Below, one piece after another: positions 27,223 through 35,690 of a stretch of 64,000 bases of DNA; position 1 is the stretch's first letter, and each line of letters starts with the position of its first letter. The translations under genes and the position numbers were made by a program. The stretch is taken from positions 248,001-312,000 of the forward strand of contig NZ_JPYO01000041.1 of NCBI RefSeq assembly GCF_000757485.1. Reading direction: 5' to 3'. This DNA comes from Achromobacter sp. RTa (GTDB taxonomy: Bacteria; Pseudomonadota; Gammaproteobacteria; Burkholderiales; Burkholderiaceae_B). Under the pieces are notes generated by a model. The model saw only the letters and a program-made list of their open reading frames with translations. It was not told where the DNA came from and searched no databases.

Positions 27223-27972
27223 ATGAAGGTAATTGCCGCGGTCAAGCGCGTGGTTGACCACAACGTCAACGTGCGCGTCAAGGCCGACCAGAGCGGCGTC
27301 GACATCGGCAACGTGAAGATGTCGATGAACCCGTTCGACGAGATCGCAGTCGAAGCCGCCGTGCGCCTGAAAGAGCAGGGCGCGGCAAGCGAGGTCGTCG
27401 CCGTTTCCTGCGGCACTGCGCAATCGCAGGAAACGCTGCGCACGGCGCTGGCGATCGGCGCCGACCGGGGCCTGCTGGTCCAGACCGACGCCGCGCTGCG
27501 GCCGCTGGCGGTGGCCAAGCTGCTGTGCGCCGTCGTGCGCAAGGAACAGCCGGCCCTGGTGATCCTGGGCAAACAGGCGATCGACGACGATGCCTGCCAG
27601 ACCGGCCAGATGCTCGCGGCCCTGTTGGACTGGCCCCAGGCCACGAACGCGAGCGATATCCGGATCGAAGGCGGCACGGCCCGCGTAACGCGCGAGGTCG
27701 ACGGCGGGCTGGAAGTGCTGGATCTGACGCTGCCGGCCGTGATCACGGCCGACCTGCGCCTGAACGAGCCGCGCTACGTGACGCTGCCCAACATCATGAA
27801 GGCCAAGAAGAAGCCGCTGGATACCGAGACGCCGGAAACCCTGGATGTGGACCCCGTGTCCCGCCTGGAGACGCTGCGCGTCGAGGCGCCGGCGCCGCGC
27901 GCGCCAGGTGTCAAGGTGGCCGACGTGGCCGCGCTGCTCGACAAACTCAAGAACGAAGCAAAGGTGATCTGA
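27223..27972 (+). CDS. etfB: electron transfer flavoprotein beta subunit
   Basis: 249 residues. The start [20 protein letters not shown] and the internal [26 protein letters not shown] are diagnostic for EtfB, which binds AMP and pairs with EtfA. A strong TGGAGG precedes the ATG. Its stop overlaps the etfA start by one base (TGATG). It passes electrons from flavin dehydrogenases to the quinone pool through ETF-QO. Confidence 0.95.
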   Translation: MKVIAAVKRVVDHNVNVRVKADQSGVDIGNVKMSMNPFDEIAVEAAVRLKEQGAASEVVAVSCGTAQSQETLRTALAIGADRGLLVQTDAALRPLAVAKLLCAVVRKEQPALVILGKQAIDDDACQTGQMLAALLDWPQATNASDIRIEGGTARVTREVDGGLEVLDLTLPAVITADLRLNEPRYVTLPNIMKAKKKPLDTETPETLDVDPVSRLETLRVEAPAPRAPGVKVADVAALLDKLKNEAKVI

Positions 27973-28904
27973 TGACGGTACTCGTTATTGCCGAACACGA
28001 CGGGCGCGCGCTGAACGGCGCCACGTTCAACGCGATTGCCGCCGCCGGCCGGCTGGACATGCCGGTGCACGTGCTGGTGGCGGGCGCGGACGCGCGGCTG
28101 GCGGCCGAGGCGGCCGCCCGCGCCGGCGGCGTGGCCAAGGTGCTGCTGGCGCAGGCGGAGCATCTGGCCGATGGCCTGGCGGAAAGCGTGGCGGCGCAGG
28201 CCGTGGCGATGGCTGGCGGCTATTCCCATCTGTTCATGGCGGCCACGGCCCAGGGCAAGAGCGTGGCCCCGCGCGTTGCTGCGCTGCTGGACGTGGCGCA
28301 GGTCTCCGATGTGATCCAGGTGCTGGCCCCCGATACGTTCAAGCGCCCCATCTACGCTGGCAACGCGATCGAAACCGTGCGCAGCGGCTATCCGGTGGTG
28401 GTGGCGACGATCCGTCCCACCGCCTTCGATCCTGCGCCGGCCGAAGGCGGCAATGCCGGGATAGAGACGGTCGAAGCCGCGCCTTGCTGCAGCCGGGCGC
28501 GTTTCGTCAGCCGCGAGATCGCCGTGTCCGAGCGGCCCGACCTGGGCAGCGCGCGGGCGGTGGTGTCGGGCGGGCGCGGGCTGGGCAGCGCCGAGAACTT
28601 CAAGCTGCTGGATCCGCTGGCGGAAAAGCTGGGCGCGGCCCTGGGCGCGTCGCGGGCGGCGGTCGACGCCGGCTACGCGCCAAACGACTGGCAGGTGGGC
28701 CAGACCGGCAAGATCGTGGCGCCGGAGCTGTACGTGGCCGTCGGGATTTCGGGAGCTATCCAGCATCTGGCGGGCATGAAGGATTCCAAGACCATCGTAG
28801 CCATCAACAAGGATGCCGACGCGCCGATCTTCGGCGTGGCGGACTACGGGCTGGTCGGCGATCTGTTCGAGGCGGTCCCGGCCTTGACGGCGGCCTTGCC
28901 TTGA
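27972..28904 (+). CDS. etfA: electron transfer flavoprotein alpha subunit
   Basis: 310 residues from the ATG at 27972, overlapping the etfB stop. The N-terminal domain begins [21 protein letters not shown]. The C-terminal FAD domain carries [37 protein letters not shown] and [20 protein letters not shown], the EtfA signature. Together with EtfB it forms the soluble electron carrier. Location next to an FAD amine-oxidase-like gene suggests either a dedicated carrier or a housekeeping pair that happens to lie here. Confidence 0.95.
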   Translation: MTVLVIAEHDGRALNGATFNAIAAAGRLDMPVHVLVAGADARLAAEAAARAGGVAKVLLAQAEHLADGLAESVAAQAVAMAGGYSHLFMAATAQGKSVAPRVAALLDVAQVSDVIQVLAPDTFKRPIYAGNAIETVRSGYPVVVATIRPTAFDPAPAEGGNAGIETVEAAPCCSRARFVSREIAVSERPDLGSARAVVSGGRGLGSAENFKLLDPLAEKLGAALGASRAAVDAGYAPNDWQVGQTGKIVAPELYVAVGISGAIQHLAGMKDSKTIVAINKDADAPIFGVADYGLVGDLFEAVPALTAALP

Positions 28905-28932
28905 GGCCTTGACGCCCAGGCGCCGGAGAGGG

Positions 28933-29946
28933 TCAGCGCCGCGCGCTGCGCCACAGCGTAGCGGGCGGCAGACCCAGCGCCGGGGCGATGTCTTTCTGGA
29001 TCAGGCGTTCCATCGCCATCAGGATCACGTCCCGGGCCTCGGCAGGCAGCTTGCCGACTTCTTGCTGGCGCGCGGCCAGGTAGAGCGTGCGCGACAGGTT
29101 GCCGCCGTCGCCGCGCGCGGGGCCCAGGTAGGGCGCCAGCGGCAGCACCCGCAGCTGCTCCACGAAATGGCGCGACTGCCAGATGCACAGCGGCGTGCTG
29201 ATCGCGAAGCCCAGCCCCGCGGTGACCAGGCTGAGCAGCGGATCGGTGTTGTCGAACTCGAAGGTGCGTTCGATCGCGACGCCGTGGGCCTCGATCAGGC
29301 GATCGATCTCGGCGCCGATGAAGGAGCGGGCGCTGTAGCGGATGAATTGCGTCCGCCTGCCCAGCTCCTTCAGCGACTCGATCTTCTCCATGTTCATCGT
29401 CCGTGGCACGATCAGCACGTAGGGCTCGCTGAACAGGCTGTACTTGCGGATCTGGGGCTTGCCGGCCGAGGCGCTGGTGGTCACGACCAGATCCAGCTGG
29501 CGGTCTTCGAGCTGCTTGTCCAGCACCGGTGTGATGCCGGACCACAGCCGGATCTGGCGCGATGCACCGGACAGGCCGTGGATCAGCGTTGGGCCCAGAG
29601 TGCCCGCGAAGGAATCCACGCAGCCGAAACGGACGATATTGCGCTTGGCCCGGCTGAGGTTGCGCACGCTTTCCGTCATGTCGCCGGCCTGCGCCAGCAG
29701 GCGGGCGGCGTGGTCGAACAGCAGCTCGCCGGCGGGCGTGGGCCGCGCCGGCCGGGTGCTGCGGTCGAGCAGCACGGTGGACATCGCGGCCTCCAGTTGC
29801 TTGACGCGCTGCGACACCGCGGCCTGCGACAGGTCCAGCAGACGGGCCGCGCCGGAGACGGACGCAGACTCCACCACCGCCACCCAGGTCAGCAGCAGGT
29901 TCCACTCCGGATAGTTTTCCGTGGTGTTGAACGTAAACCGGTTCAT
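28933..29946 (-). CDS. LysR family transcriptional regulator
   Basis: 337 residues. The helix-turn-helix lies around residues 27-55 (SVSGAARLLDLSQAAVSQRVKQLEA), after a ~15-residue N-terminal extension not usual in the family. The effector domain contains TAGLGFAISTPLCIW. It lies 31 bases downstream of hutG on the same strand, so it may be co-transcribed with it, and it is convergent with etfA. Confidence 0.88.
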   Translation of the reverse strand: MNRFTFNTTENYPEWNLLLTWVAVVESASVSGAARLLDLSQAAVSQRVKQLEAAMSTVLLDRSTRPARPTPAGELLFDHAARLLAQAGDMTESVRNLSRAKRNIVRFGCVDSFAGTLGPTLIHGLSGASRQIRLWSGITPVLDKQLEDRQLDLVVTTSASAGKPQIRKYSLFSEPYVLIVPRTMNMEKIESLKELGRRTQFIRYSARSFIGAEIDRLIEAHGVAIERTFEFDNTDPLLSLVTAGLGFAISTPLCIWQSRHFVEQLRVLPLAPYLGPARGDGGNLSRTLYLAARQQEVGKLPAEARDVILMAMERLIQKDIAPALGLPPATLWRSARR

Positions 29947-29977
29947 CGCCTGGAGCCGCGCGGAAATGGACGGAAAC

Positions 29978-30781
29978 TCAGCGCTGGCGCGCGCGGGTTT
30001 GCCGCAGGGCGGCTTGCACCAGGCCTTCCACGACGGGAATCACTTTCTCCGCCAGGTCCGCGCGATAGCCGTAGGGATACGTTTCGTCCATGTAGGTGGA
30101 CTGGCACATCTCCAGCTGGATGGCGTGGACGTTGTCGGCCGGCGCGCCGTAGTGGCGCGTGATGTAGCCGCCCTTGAAGCGGCCGTTGACGGCCCAGGTA
30201 TAGGCGGAACAGCCGCGCAGGCCGTCTTCGACTTGTGCAAGGATGTCGGGCGCGCAGGCGGCGCCGTCGGAGGTGCCGATGTTCAGGTCGGGCAGCTTGC
30301 CTTCGAACAGGCGCGGCAGCACGCTGGCGATGGAATGGGCTTCCCAGAGCAGCACCGTGCCGTGCTCGGCCTTGATGCGGTCCAGTTCCTCGCGCAGCTT
30401 GGCGTGGTAGGGCTGCCAATAGGTTTGCAGCCGGTGGGCGCGTTCGGCGTCGGTCAGGACGGCCTCGTTCTGGTAGAGGGCTTCGCCGCGGAACGTCTGG
30501 GCCGGGCAGAGGCCCGTCTTGGTCTGGCCGGGATACAGGCTTTCGTCGTTGGGAGGACGGTTCAGGTCCACGACGTAGCGCGAATAGCGCGCGCCCAGGA
30601 TCGAGGCGCCCATGGCCTCGGCGAAGCGGTACAGCGTGTCCAGGTGCCAATCGGTATCGCCGGATTGCAGGCCCAGGGGCGTCATCTGCGCGCGCTGCGA
30701 ATCGGGGATCAGGCTGCCCAGGTGGGGGATGGAAACCAGCAGCGGGGCGGTGCCGCGGCTGAATTGATAAATATCGCTCAA
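29978..30781 (-). CDS. hutG: N-formylglutamate deformylase
   Basis: 267 residues if started at TTG 30781, which has GGAG seven bases upstream; the frame stays open much further but the upstream part shadows a LysR gene. The family motifs LLVSIPHLGS, YVVDLNRPP with downstream GLCP, LLWEAHSI and the TRHYGAP segment are all present. The enzyme hydrolyses N-formyl-L-glutamate to formate and glutamate, the last step of the five-step histidine pathway, and needs zinc. No hutH, hutU or hutI is nearby. Confidence 0.88.
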   Translation of the reverse strand: MSDIYQFSRGTAPLLVSIPHLGSLIPDSQRAQMTPLGLQSGDTDWHLDTLYRFAEAMGASILGARYSRYVVDLNRPPNDESLYPGQTKTGLCPAQTFRGEALYQNEAVLTDAERAHRLQTYWQPYHAKLREELDRIKAEHGTVLLWEAHSIASVLPRLFEGKLPDLNIGTSDGAACAPDILAQVEDGLRGCSAYTWAVNGRFKGGYITRHYGAPADNVHAIQLEMCQSTYMDETYPYGYRADLAEKVIPVVEGLVQAALRQTRARQR

Positions 30782-30858
30782 GAAAGACTCCGGGGGAAAA
30801 GGCGGGACGCCGCGGGCGGCAGGCAGGGATATGCTAGGCAGCGTCCTTGGGTATCCGG

Positions 30859-30880
30859 TATTGCATAACGAACTGCAATA
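30859..30880. promoter_or_regulatory. LysR-type dyad upstream of hutG
   Basis: TATTGCA-N8-TGCAATA is a perfect 7-bp inverted repeat 78 bases before the hutG start, in the 125-bp gap between hutG and the upstream LysR gene. Length and spacing suit a LysR-type binding site. Two LysR genes flank hutG, and which one uses it cannot be told. Confidence 0.5.
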
Positions 30881-30906
30881 TTCAATATCATAAAGGACGA
30901 TGTAAA

Positions 30907-31860
30907 TCAGCGCGGCTGCTGCGCCGCGCCAATGTCCCAGGGCGGGCCGGCGCTCCACGCCTGCGCTACACGGTCGAGCAGGACGCGGACCTTGGGCGCA
31001 AGGTGGCGGCGGTGGGGATACACGGCGCAGACGGGCGCGCCTGGCGGCGCAACGGATTCGAGCACGGGCTGCAGCCGCCCGGCGCGCAGGTCCGCGCCCA
31101 CCAGGAAAGCGCCCAGCTGCACTATGCCTTCGCCCGCCAGGGCGGCGTCGCGCAAGGCTTCGGTATTGCCCAGCCGCAGGCGTCCGCCCACCTGGGCCAG
31201 GCGTTCCTGCCCATTGATCGAATAGCGCCAGGGCACCAGCGCTCCGGCATGGGAGAAAGCCATGGTCTGGTGGCGGGCCAGGTCGTCCGGCGTGGCCGGG
31301 GCGCCGTGCCGTTCCAGGTAGGCGGGCGAGGCGCAGGTGATCAGCCGGTGCGGCGCCAGCACGCGGCGCACCAGCCGGCTGTCCGTGTCGCCGCCGATTC
31401 GGACGGCGACGTCCACGCCGTCGCGCACCAGGTCGGTGTAGTCGTCCGAGAAACTGACGTCCGCTTCTACCTCCGGCCATTCGCGCAGATAGCCGCGCAG
31501 CAGCGGCATGAGGTGCAGCCGGCCCAGGGACACCGGCAGGTCGATGCGCAGCCGTCCCCGGGGCGCCTGCTTGCGGCTGTCCATCGCATCGGCCGCGTTC
31601 TCCACTTCGGCCAGGATGCGAAGCGCGTGTTCGTAGAAGACGCGGCCCTCGTCGCTCAGGCTGACGCTGCGGGTGCTGCGATGGAGCAGCCTTGCGCCCA
31701 GGCCATGCTCCAGGCGGGCAATGCACTTGCCGATGGCGGAACGGGACAGCCCCAGCTTCTCGGCGGCCGCGGTAAAGCTCTGCGCGTCCGCCACCCGCAC
31801 GAAGGCAAGCAGGTCCCCAACGTGATCCAGGCGGGCCACCGGTAAGGATGGATTACGCAC
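30907..31860 (-). CDS. LysR family regulator divergent to MFS exporter
   Basis: 317 residues. The helix-turn-helix (SFTAAAEKLGLSRSAIGKCIARLEHGLG) and the effector domain with DYTDLVRDGVDVAVRIG are typical of the large DsdC/CrgA-like LysR branch. It is divergent from an MFS exporter with a 90-bp AT-rich gap, the common regulator-exporter arrangement, and is upstream of hutG on its own strand. Confidence 0.9.
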   Translation of the reverse strand: MRNPSLPVARLDHVGDLLAFVRVADAQSFTAAAEKLGLSRSAIGKCIARLEHGLGARLLHRSTRSVSLSDEGRVFYEHALRILAEVENAADAMDSRKQAPRGRLRIDLPVSLGRLHLMPLLRGYLREWPEVEADVSFSDDYTDLVRDGVDVAVRIGGDTDSRLVRRVLAPHRLITCASPAYLERHGAPATPDDLARHQTMAFSHAGALVPWRYSINGQERLAQVGGRLRLGNTEALRDAALAGEGIVQLGAFLVGADLRAGRLQPVLESVAPPGAPVCAVYPHRRHLAPKVRVLLDRVAQAWSAGPPWDIGAAQQPR

Positions 31861-31950
31861 GATTCGTCCCTTATGTTTCTCGTTATGCCTACTTTATCAG
31901 TTGATTGGAAACAGTAGAGTGCGTAAGGGTCGGCCCGCAACGGGCTTTTC

Positions 31951-33189
31951 ATGGAATCTCCCCTCATGACCCGCAGCATCCCCCAGCAGAACGGCGCCAT
32001 TCCCGGCGCCCACTCCTCCGAACCGCTGCAGGACCAGGGCGCAAGGCGCCCGTGGCTGGCCGTCGCGGCCGTCGGCATGGCCACTTTCTGCGTCGTCACC
32101 ACCGAAATGCTGCCGGTAGGGCTGTTCGTTCCCATCACCGCCGCGCTGGACGTGTCGGTGGGCATGGGCGGCTTCATGCTGTTCGTGCCCGCGATCCTGG
32201 CGGCGCTGTTCGCGCCGCTGGTCGTGCTGGGGGCGAAGCGCGTGGACCGGCGCGCCATTCTTTGCGGCCTGCTGGCGCTGCTGGCGGGCGCCAACGCCGC
32301 CAGCGCCCTGGCGCCGAGCATGCCGTGGTTCCTGGCTGCCCGGGTGCTGGTGGGATTCTGCATCGGTGGCGTGTGGGCGGTCGCGGGCGGCCTGGCGGCC
32401 AGGCTGGTCGCGCCCGGCGCGGTCGGACTGGCCACCTCCATCATTTTCGGCGGGGTGGCGGTGGCGTCGGTGCTGGGCGTGCCGCTGGGGGCGTTCATCG
32501 GCGGGCTGGCGGGGTGGCGCGCCGCGTTCGGCGCCATGGCGGCCTTGTGCTTCGGCGTGCTGCTCCTGAACGCCTTGAGCCTGCCGCGGCTGCCCGTTGA
32601 ACGCGCGCTGCGCGCTCGGCAGCTGCTGTCGCAACTGGTCAATCCGGCGCTGCGGCTGGGGCTGCTCGTTACGCTGTGCCTGGTTGCGGGGCATTTCATG
32701 GCCTACACCTTCGTGCGGCCGCTGTTGCAGTCCCACGCGGCGTTCGGTCCGGCTTGGATCGGTCCGCTACTCTTTGCCTACGGCGCGGCTGGCGTGGCCG
32801 GCAACTTTCTGGTCGGCGGCGCCGCCGCCAAACGCCCGGCCGCGACGCTGCTGGCCATCGCGGCCAGCCTTCTGGCCACCTTGCTGCTCTTCAGCGCAGT
32901 GGGCCAGTTCCGTCCGGCGGCCGCAGCGCTGCTGGTTATCTGGGGATTGGCGTACGGCGGTGTGTCGGTATCGCTGCAGACCTGGATGATGAAGGCCGCG
33001 CCCGACGCAGTCGAAGCGGCCACCTCGCTTTTCGTGGCGGTGTTCAACCTGGGGATTGCGGCCGGCTCGCTGCTCGGGGTGCCCAGCGTGGACGCCCTGG
33101 GGCTGCGCGCCAACCTGTGGCTGGCCGCGGCATGTATCTTGGTGGCGGCCGCCATGCTGGCGGGGGGAGGGCGGCAGGCCGCGCGCTGA
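31951..33189 (+). CDS. MFS transporter, DHA1-type (AraJ/YdhP-like)
   Basis: 412 residues, 12 predicted transmembrane segments. The segment FCVVTTEMLPVGLFVPI in the first helix and the motif-C region SIIFGGVAVASVLGVPLGAFIGG mark drug/sugar-type efflux permeases of the DHA1 group. An ATG 15 bases further on (31966) is an equally good start. It is divergent from a LysR gene and ends 9 bases before the convergent TetR gene. The substrate is unknown. Confidence 0.88.
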   Translation: MESPLMTRSIPQQNGAIPGAHSSEPLQDQGARRPWLAVAAVGMATFCVVTTEMLPVGLFVPITAALDVSVGMGGFMLFVPAILAALFAPLVVLGAKRVDRRAILCGLLALLAGANAASALAPSMPWFLAARVLVGFCIGGVWAVAGGLAARLVAPGAVGLATSIIFGGVAVASVLGVPLGAFIGGLAGWRAAFGAMAALCFGVLLLNALSLPRLPVERALRARQLLSQLVNPALRLGLLVTLCLVAGHFMAYTFVRPLLQSHAAFGPAWIGPLLFAYGAAGVAGNFLVGGAAAKRPAATLLAIAASLLATLLLFSAVGQFRPAAAALLVIWGLAYGGVSVSLQTWMMKAAPDAVEAATSLFVAVFNLGIAAGSLLGVPSVDALGLRANLWLAAACILVAAAMLAGGGRQAAR

Positions 33190-33198
33190 CGGGGCGCG

Positions 33199-33837
33199 CT
33201 AGGCTCGGAAGGCTCGTAGCAGCGTGTCGACGCCGTAGCGGCAGGTGGCCAGGTGTTCGGCATCGGGACCGTCGGCGCTGCCGCCGGACAGGCGGGCATG
33301 GGCGGCGATGCCGTTGATCAGGCCGCCCAGGGTCAGCGCGGCCTGGCGAGGATCGTCGATGCGCAGTTCGCCCCGTTCGCACGCCTGGCGCAGGCACTGT
33401 TCGAGTGGGGCGTGGATCTGCTTTTCCACCGCGATCCGCAGCGCTTCGGCGAGCTGCGGCAGGCGATGGCATTCCGAGATCAGCAAGCGGTACAGGGCGA
33501 CCGATTTGGGCTGGAGGGCGTAGGTCAGCAGGCGCACGGACAGCTCGTGCAGCGCCGCGCCGACGGGTTGCGTCAGCATGGCGGCCGGGAACACCGCGGC
33601 GCGCAGGCCGTCCAGCTCATGTTGCAGGACCGCGGCCAGCAGGCCTTCTTTGTTGCCGAACAGCTGATAGGCGGTGGCGGCGGAGCCGCCGGCTTGCCGC
33701 AAGACGCGCTGGATGGAAGTCTGGGCATATCCATGCTCCAGCAACGATTGCGTGGCCGCCTCGAGCAGGCGCTCGCGGCGCGCTTCGCCCTTGCTGGTCA
33801 GCGGGCGTGCCGCCGTATCGTTGGAAACCGTGTTCAC
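33199..33837 (-). CDS. TetR family transcriptional regulator
   Basis: 212 residues from GTG 33837, with a purine-rich GGGAAG upstream; the open frame continues to 33954 but crosses the operator. The helix-turn-helix occupies about 20-65 (GYAQTSIQRVLRQAGGSAATAYQLFGNKEGLL). The C-terminal domain looks like the TetR_C group with CHRLPQLAEAL. It faces the marC-DUF4105-hydrolase operon across a perfect 25-bp palindrome and very probably represses it and itself. Confidence 0.88.
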   Translation of the reverse strand: MNTVSNDTAARPLTSKGEARRERLLEAATQSLLEHGYAQTSIQRVLRQAGGSAATAYQLFGNKEGLLAAVLQHELDGLRAAVFPAAMLTQPVGAALHELSVRLLTYALQPKSVALYRLLISECHRLPQLAEALRIAVEKQIHAPLEQCLRQACERGELRIDDPRQAALTLGGLINGIAAHARLSGGSADGPDAEHLATCRYGVDTLLRAFRA

Positions 33838-33898
33838 TTCGTCTTCCCGCCTCCAGGTTGCCGGGGCTAATGTACCCGCTCTCCGGCTTGGGCCAGTA

Positions 33899-33923
33899 TG
33901 TGTAATGTATAGTACATTACACA
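33899..33923. promoter_or_regulatory. TetR operator: 25-bp palindrome with 11-bp perfect arms
   Basis: TGTGTAATGTA-TAG-TACATTACACA reads as a perfect inverted repeat with a 3-base centre. It lies in the 148-bp gap between the TetR gene and marC. A TATAGT (33907-33912) that could serve as a -10 box falls inside it, so bound repressor would block transcription. Confidence 0.78.
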
Positions 33924-33985
33924 ATTGAAAATTTCCCGCGCGGCTGTTAGGCACAGGGCTGCGCGTTTACGCACAAGAGGCGGCC

Positions 33986-34669
33986 ATGACCGACGACCTG
34001 GTTCAATTGGGCAAGCTGGTGAGTTTGGGGCTTGCCCTGATGCTGCCGCTGGCCAACCCGCTGACGTCGATGACGCTGCTGCTGTCCCTGGGCCAGCACA
34101 TTCCCTACAAGGAACGCGAGCGCCAGGTGACGCAGGCGGCGTTCTACGTGGTCGCCATCATGGTCGTGACCTATTACGCCGGCGCCTGGATCATGCACAC
34201 TTTCGGCATTTCGATCCCGGGGTTGCGCATCGCGGGTGGCCTGATCGTGGCCAGCATCGGTTTCAGCATGGTGTTTCCGTCTGGCGACGCAAGCGCCTCG
34301 GAAGCCGACGTCGCCGACGCACAGGCGAACCGGCAAGTGCCCAACATCGCGTTCGTGCCCCTGGCCCTGCCCGGGACCGCCGGGCCGGGCACTATCGCCA
34401 TGATCATCAGCGGAGCCGCGTCGGTCGACGCGACGGTGACGCCCTCCTATGCGCCGTGGGTGGTCGCCATCACGCCGGTCATCGTGTTTACGCTGCTGGG
34501 CCTGCTGTTCTGGGTCTGTCTGCGCTCGGCCGGCCGCATCGTCGCGGTGATCGGCCAGGGCGGGGTAGAGGCCATCTCGCGCATCATGGGCTTTCTGCTG
34601 GTGTGCATGGCGGTGCAATTCGTTATCAATGGCGTCCTGGAAATCGTGCAGCAATATGGCGCAGGCTAG
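33986..34669 (+). CDS. MarC family integral membrane protein
   Basis: 227 residues with six hydrophobic helices. The MarC pattern is clear: LMLPLANPLTSMTLLLSL near the start, FGISIPGLRIAGGLIVASIGFSMV, and FVPLALPGTAGPGTIAMIIS. Despite the name, the family's function is unknown and early links to multiple antibiotic resistance were withdrawn. It is the first gene behind the TetR operator and is followed within 7 bases by a DUF4105 protein, then a hydrolase. Confidence 0.9.
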   Translation: MTDDLVQLGKLVSLGLALMLPLANPLTSMTLLLSLGQHIPYKERERQVTQAAFYVVAIMVVTYYAGAWIMHTFGISIPGLRIAGGLIVASIGFSMVFPSGDASASEADVADAQANRQVPNIAFVPLALPGTAGPGTIAMIISGAASVDATVTPSYAPWVVAITPVIVFTLLGLLFWVCLRSAGRIVAVIGQGGVEAISRIMGFLLVCMAVQFVINGVLEIVQQYGAG

Positions 34670-34676
34670 CCAGGTA

Positions 34677-35690
34677 ATGTCGCGCATCCTGGCGAGGGCG
34701 GGGCGCGCCATCCTCACCGTGCTGCTGGTGCTGTCCGCGGGGTGGGGTTGCCTGGCGCTGGGTTACCAGATGCCTGGGGGCGGGGCCGTCAAAAGCGTGG
34801 CGATGCTCGCCTGGGCCGGGCTGTGCCTTTATGCGGCGGTGGCACTGTGGCGGCGGCGGCCGCGGCTGGCCTTGTGGGGCTATCTGATCGGCCTGGCTGC
34901 GCTTTGCGCCTGGTGGCTGACGCTGGCGCCGTCCAATGACCGGATCTGGGCCGACGACGTGGCGCGGACGTTGCGAGGAGGCGTGGCAGGGTCTGTCGTC
35001 ACGCTGGAAAACGTGCGCAACTTCGATTGGCAGCCCGATACCGACGCGCGCTACGTGGCGCGCTGGGAAACCCGGAGCTACGACCTGGACGCGCTCGCGT
35101 CCGTCGACATGGTCCTGTCGTACTGGGGCAGCCCGGCGATCGCGCATACGCTGGTGTCGTTCGGGTTTACCGACGGCCGCAATGTCGTGTTCTCGGTCGA
35201 GATCCGCAAAGAGCGCGGCGAGCAGTTTTCGGAGATCGGCGGCTTCTTCAAGCAGTTCGAACTGAGCGTCGTCGCCGCGGAGGAGCGCGACATCCTCTAT
35301 GTGCGCGCCGGGCCGCGCGCCGAACGCGTATCCCTGTATCCCGTCAGCATGCCCGTGCCCGCGATGCGCGAGCTGTTTCTGTCCTACGTGCGCACGGCCA
35401 ACGAACTGGCCGATACGCCGCGCTTCTACCATACGGTCACGGCCAACTGCACGACGCTGGTGTATCGGATGGTGCGCGCCATCGTGCCCGGCCTGCCCAT
35501 GGATTACCGCATTCTGCTGTCCGGCTACCTGCCGGAATACCTGTACGAGCAAGGCGGCCTGGATCGGGGCCGGCCTTTGGCGGCCTTGCGTGAACAGGCG
35601 TTCATCGGCAGGCCGGCCTTGCCGGGGCCGGACGCCACGGCGTTTTCCCGCGCTATCCGCCAGCCGCGAACCGCCGGGAGCCTTCCATGA
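34677..35690 (+). CDS. DUF4105 (Lnb-like) membrane-anchored periplasmic protein
   Basis: 337 residues from ATG 34677; ATG 34656, overlapping marC, is the alternative. Three hydrophobic segments in the first ~90 residues anchor a periplasmic domain that matches DUF4105, whose hallmark NCTT is present with Cys258 (FYHTVTANCTTLVYR) and a His just before it. The domain is thought to be papain/NlpC-like, but activity has not been established as far as I know. Its stop overlaps the next gene's start as ATGA. Confidence 0.82.
   Translation: MSRILARAGRAILTVLLVLSAGWGCLALGYQMPGGGAVKSVAMLAWAGLCLYAAVALWRRRPRLALWGYLIGLAALCAWWLTLAPSNDRIWADDVARTLRGGVAGSVVTLENVRNFDWQPDTDARYVARWETRSYDLDALASVDMVLSYWGSPAIAHTLVSFGFTDGRNVVFSVEIRKERGEQFSEIGGFFKQFELSVVAAEERDILYVRAGPRAERVSLYPVSMPVPAMRELFLSYVRTANELADTPRFYHTVTANCTTLVYRMVRAIVPGLPMDYRILLSGYLPEYLYEQGGLDRGRPLAALREQAFIGRPALPGPDATAFSRAIRQPRTAGSLP

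Noticed and set aside
28909..30162. 417-residue plus-strand open frame over the LysR and hutG genes
   Set aside because: It spans two genes with clear family motifs on the opposite strand and shows no recognisable domain itself.
26525..30781. A conventional histidine-utilisation (hut) operon
   Set aside because: Only HutD-like and HutG proteins are present, on opposite strands; hutH, hutU, hutI and hutC are absent from the window.
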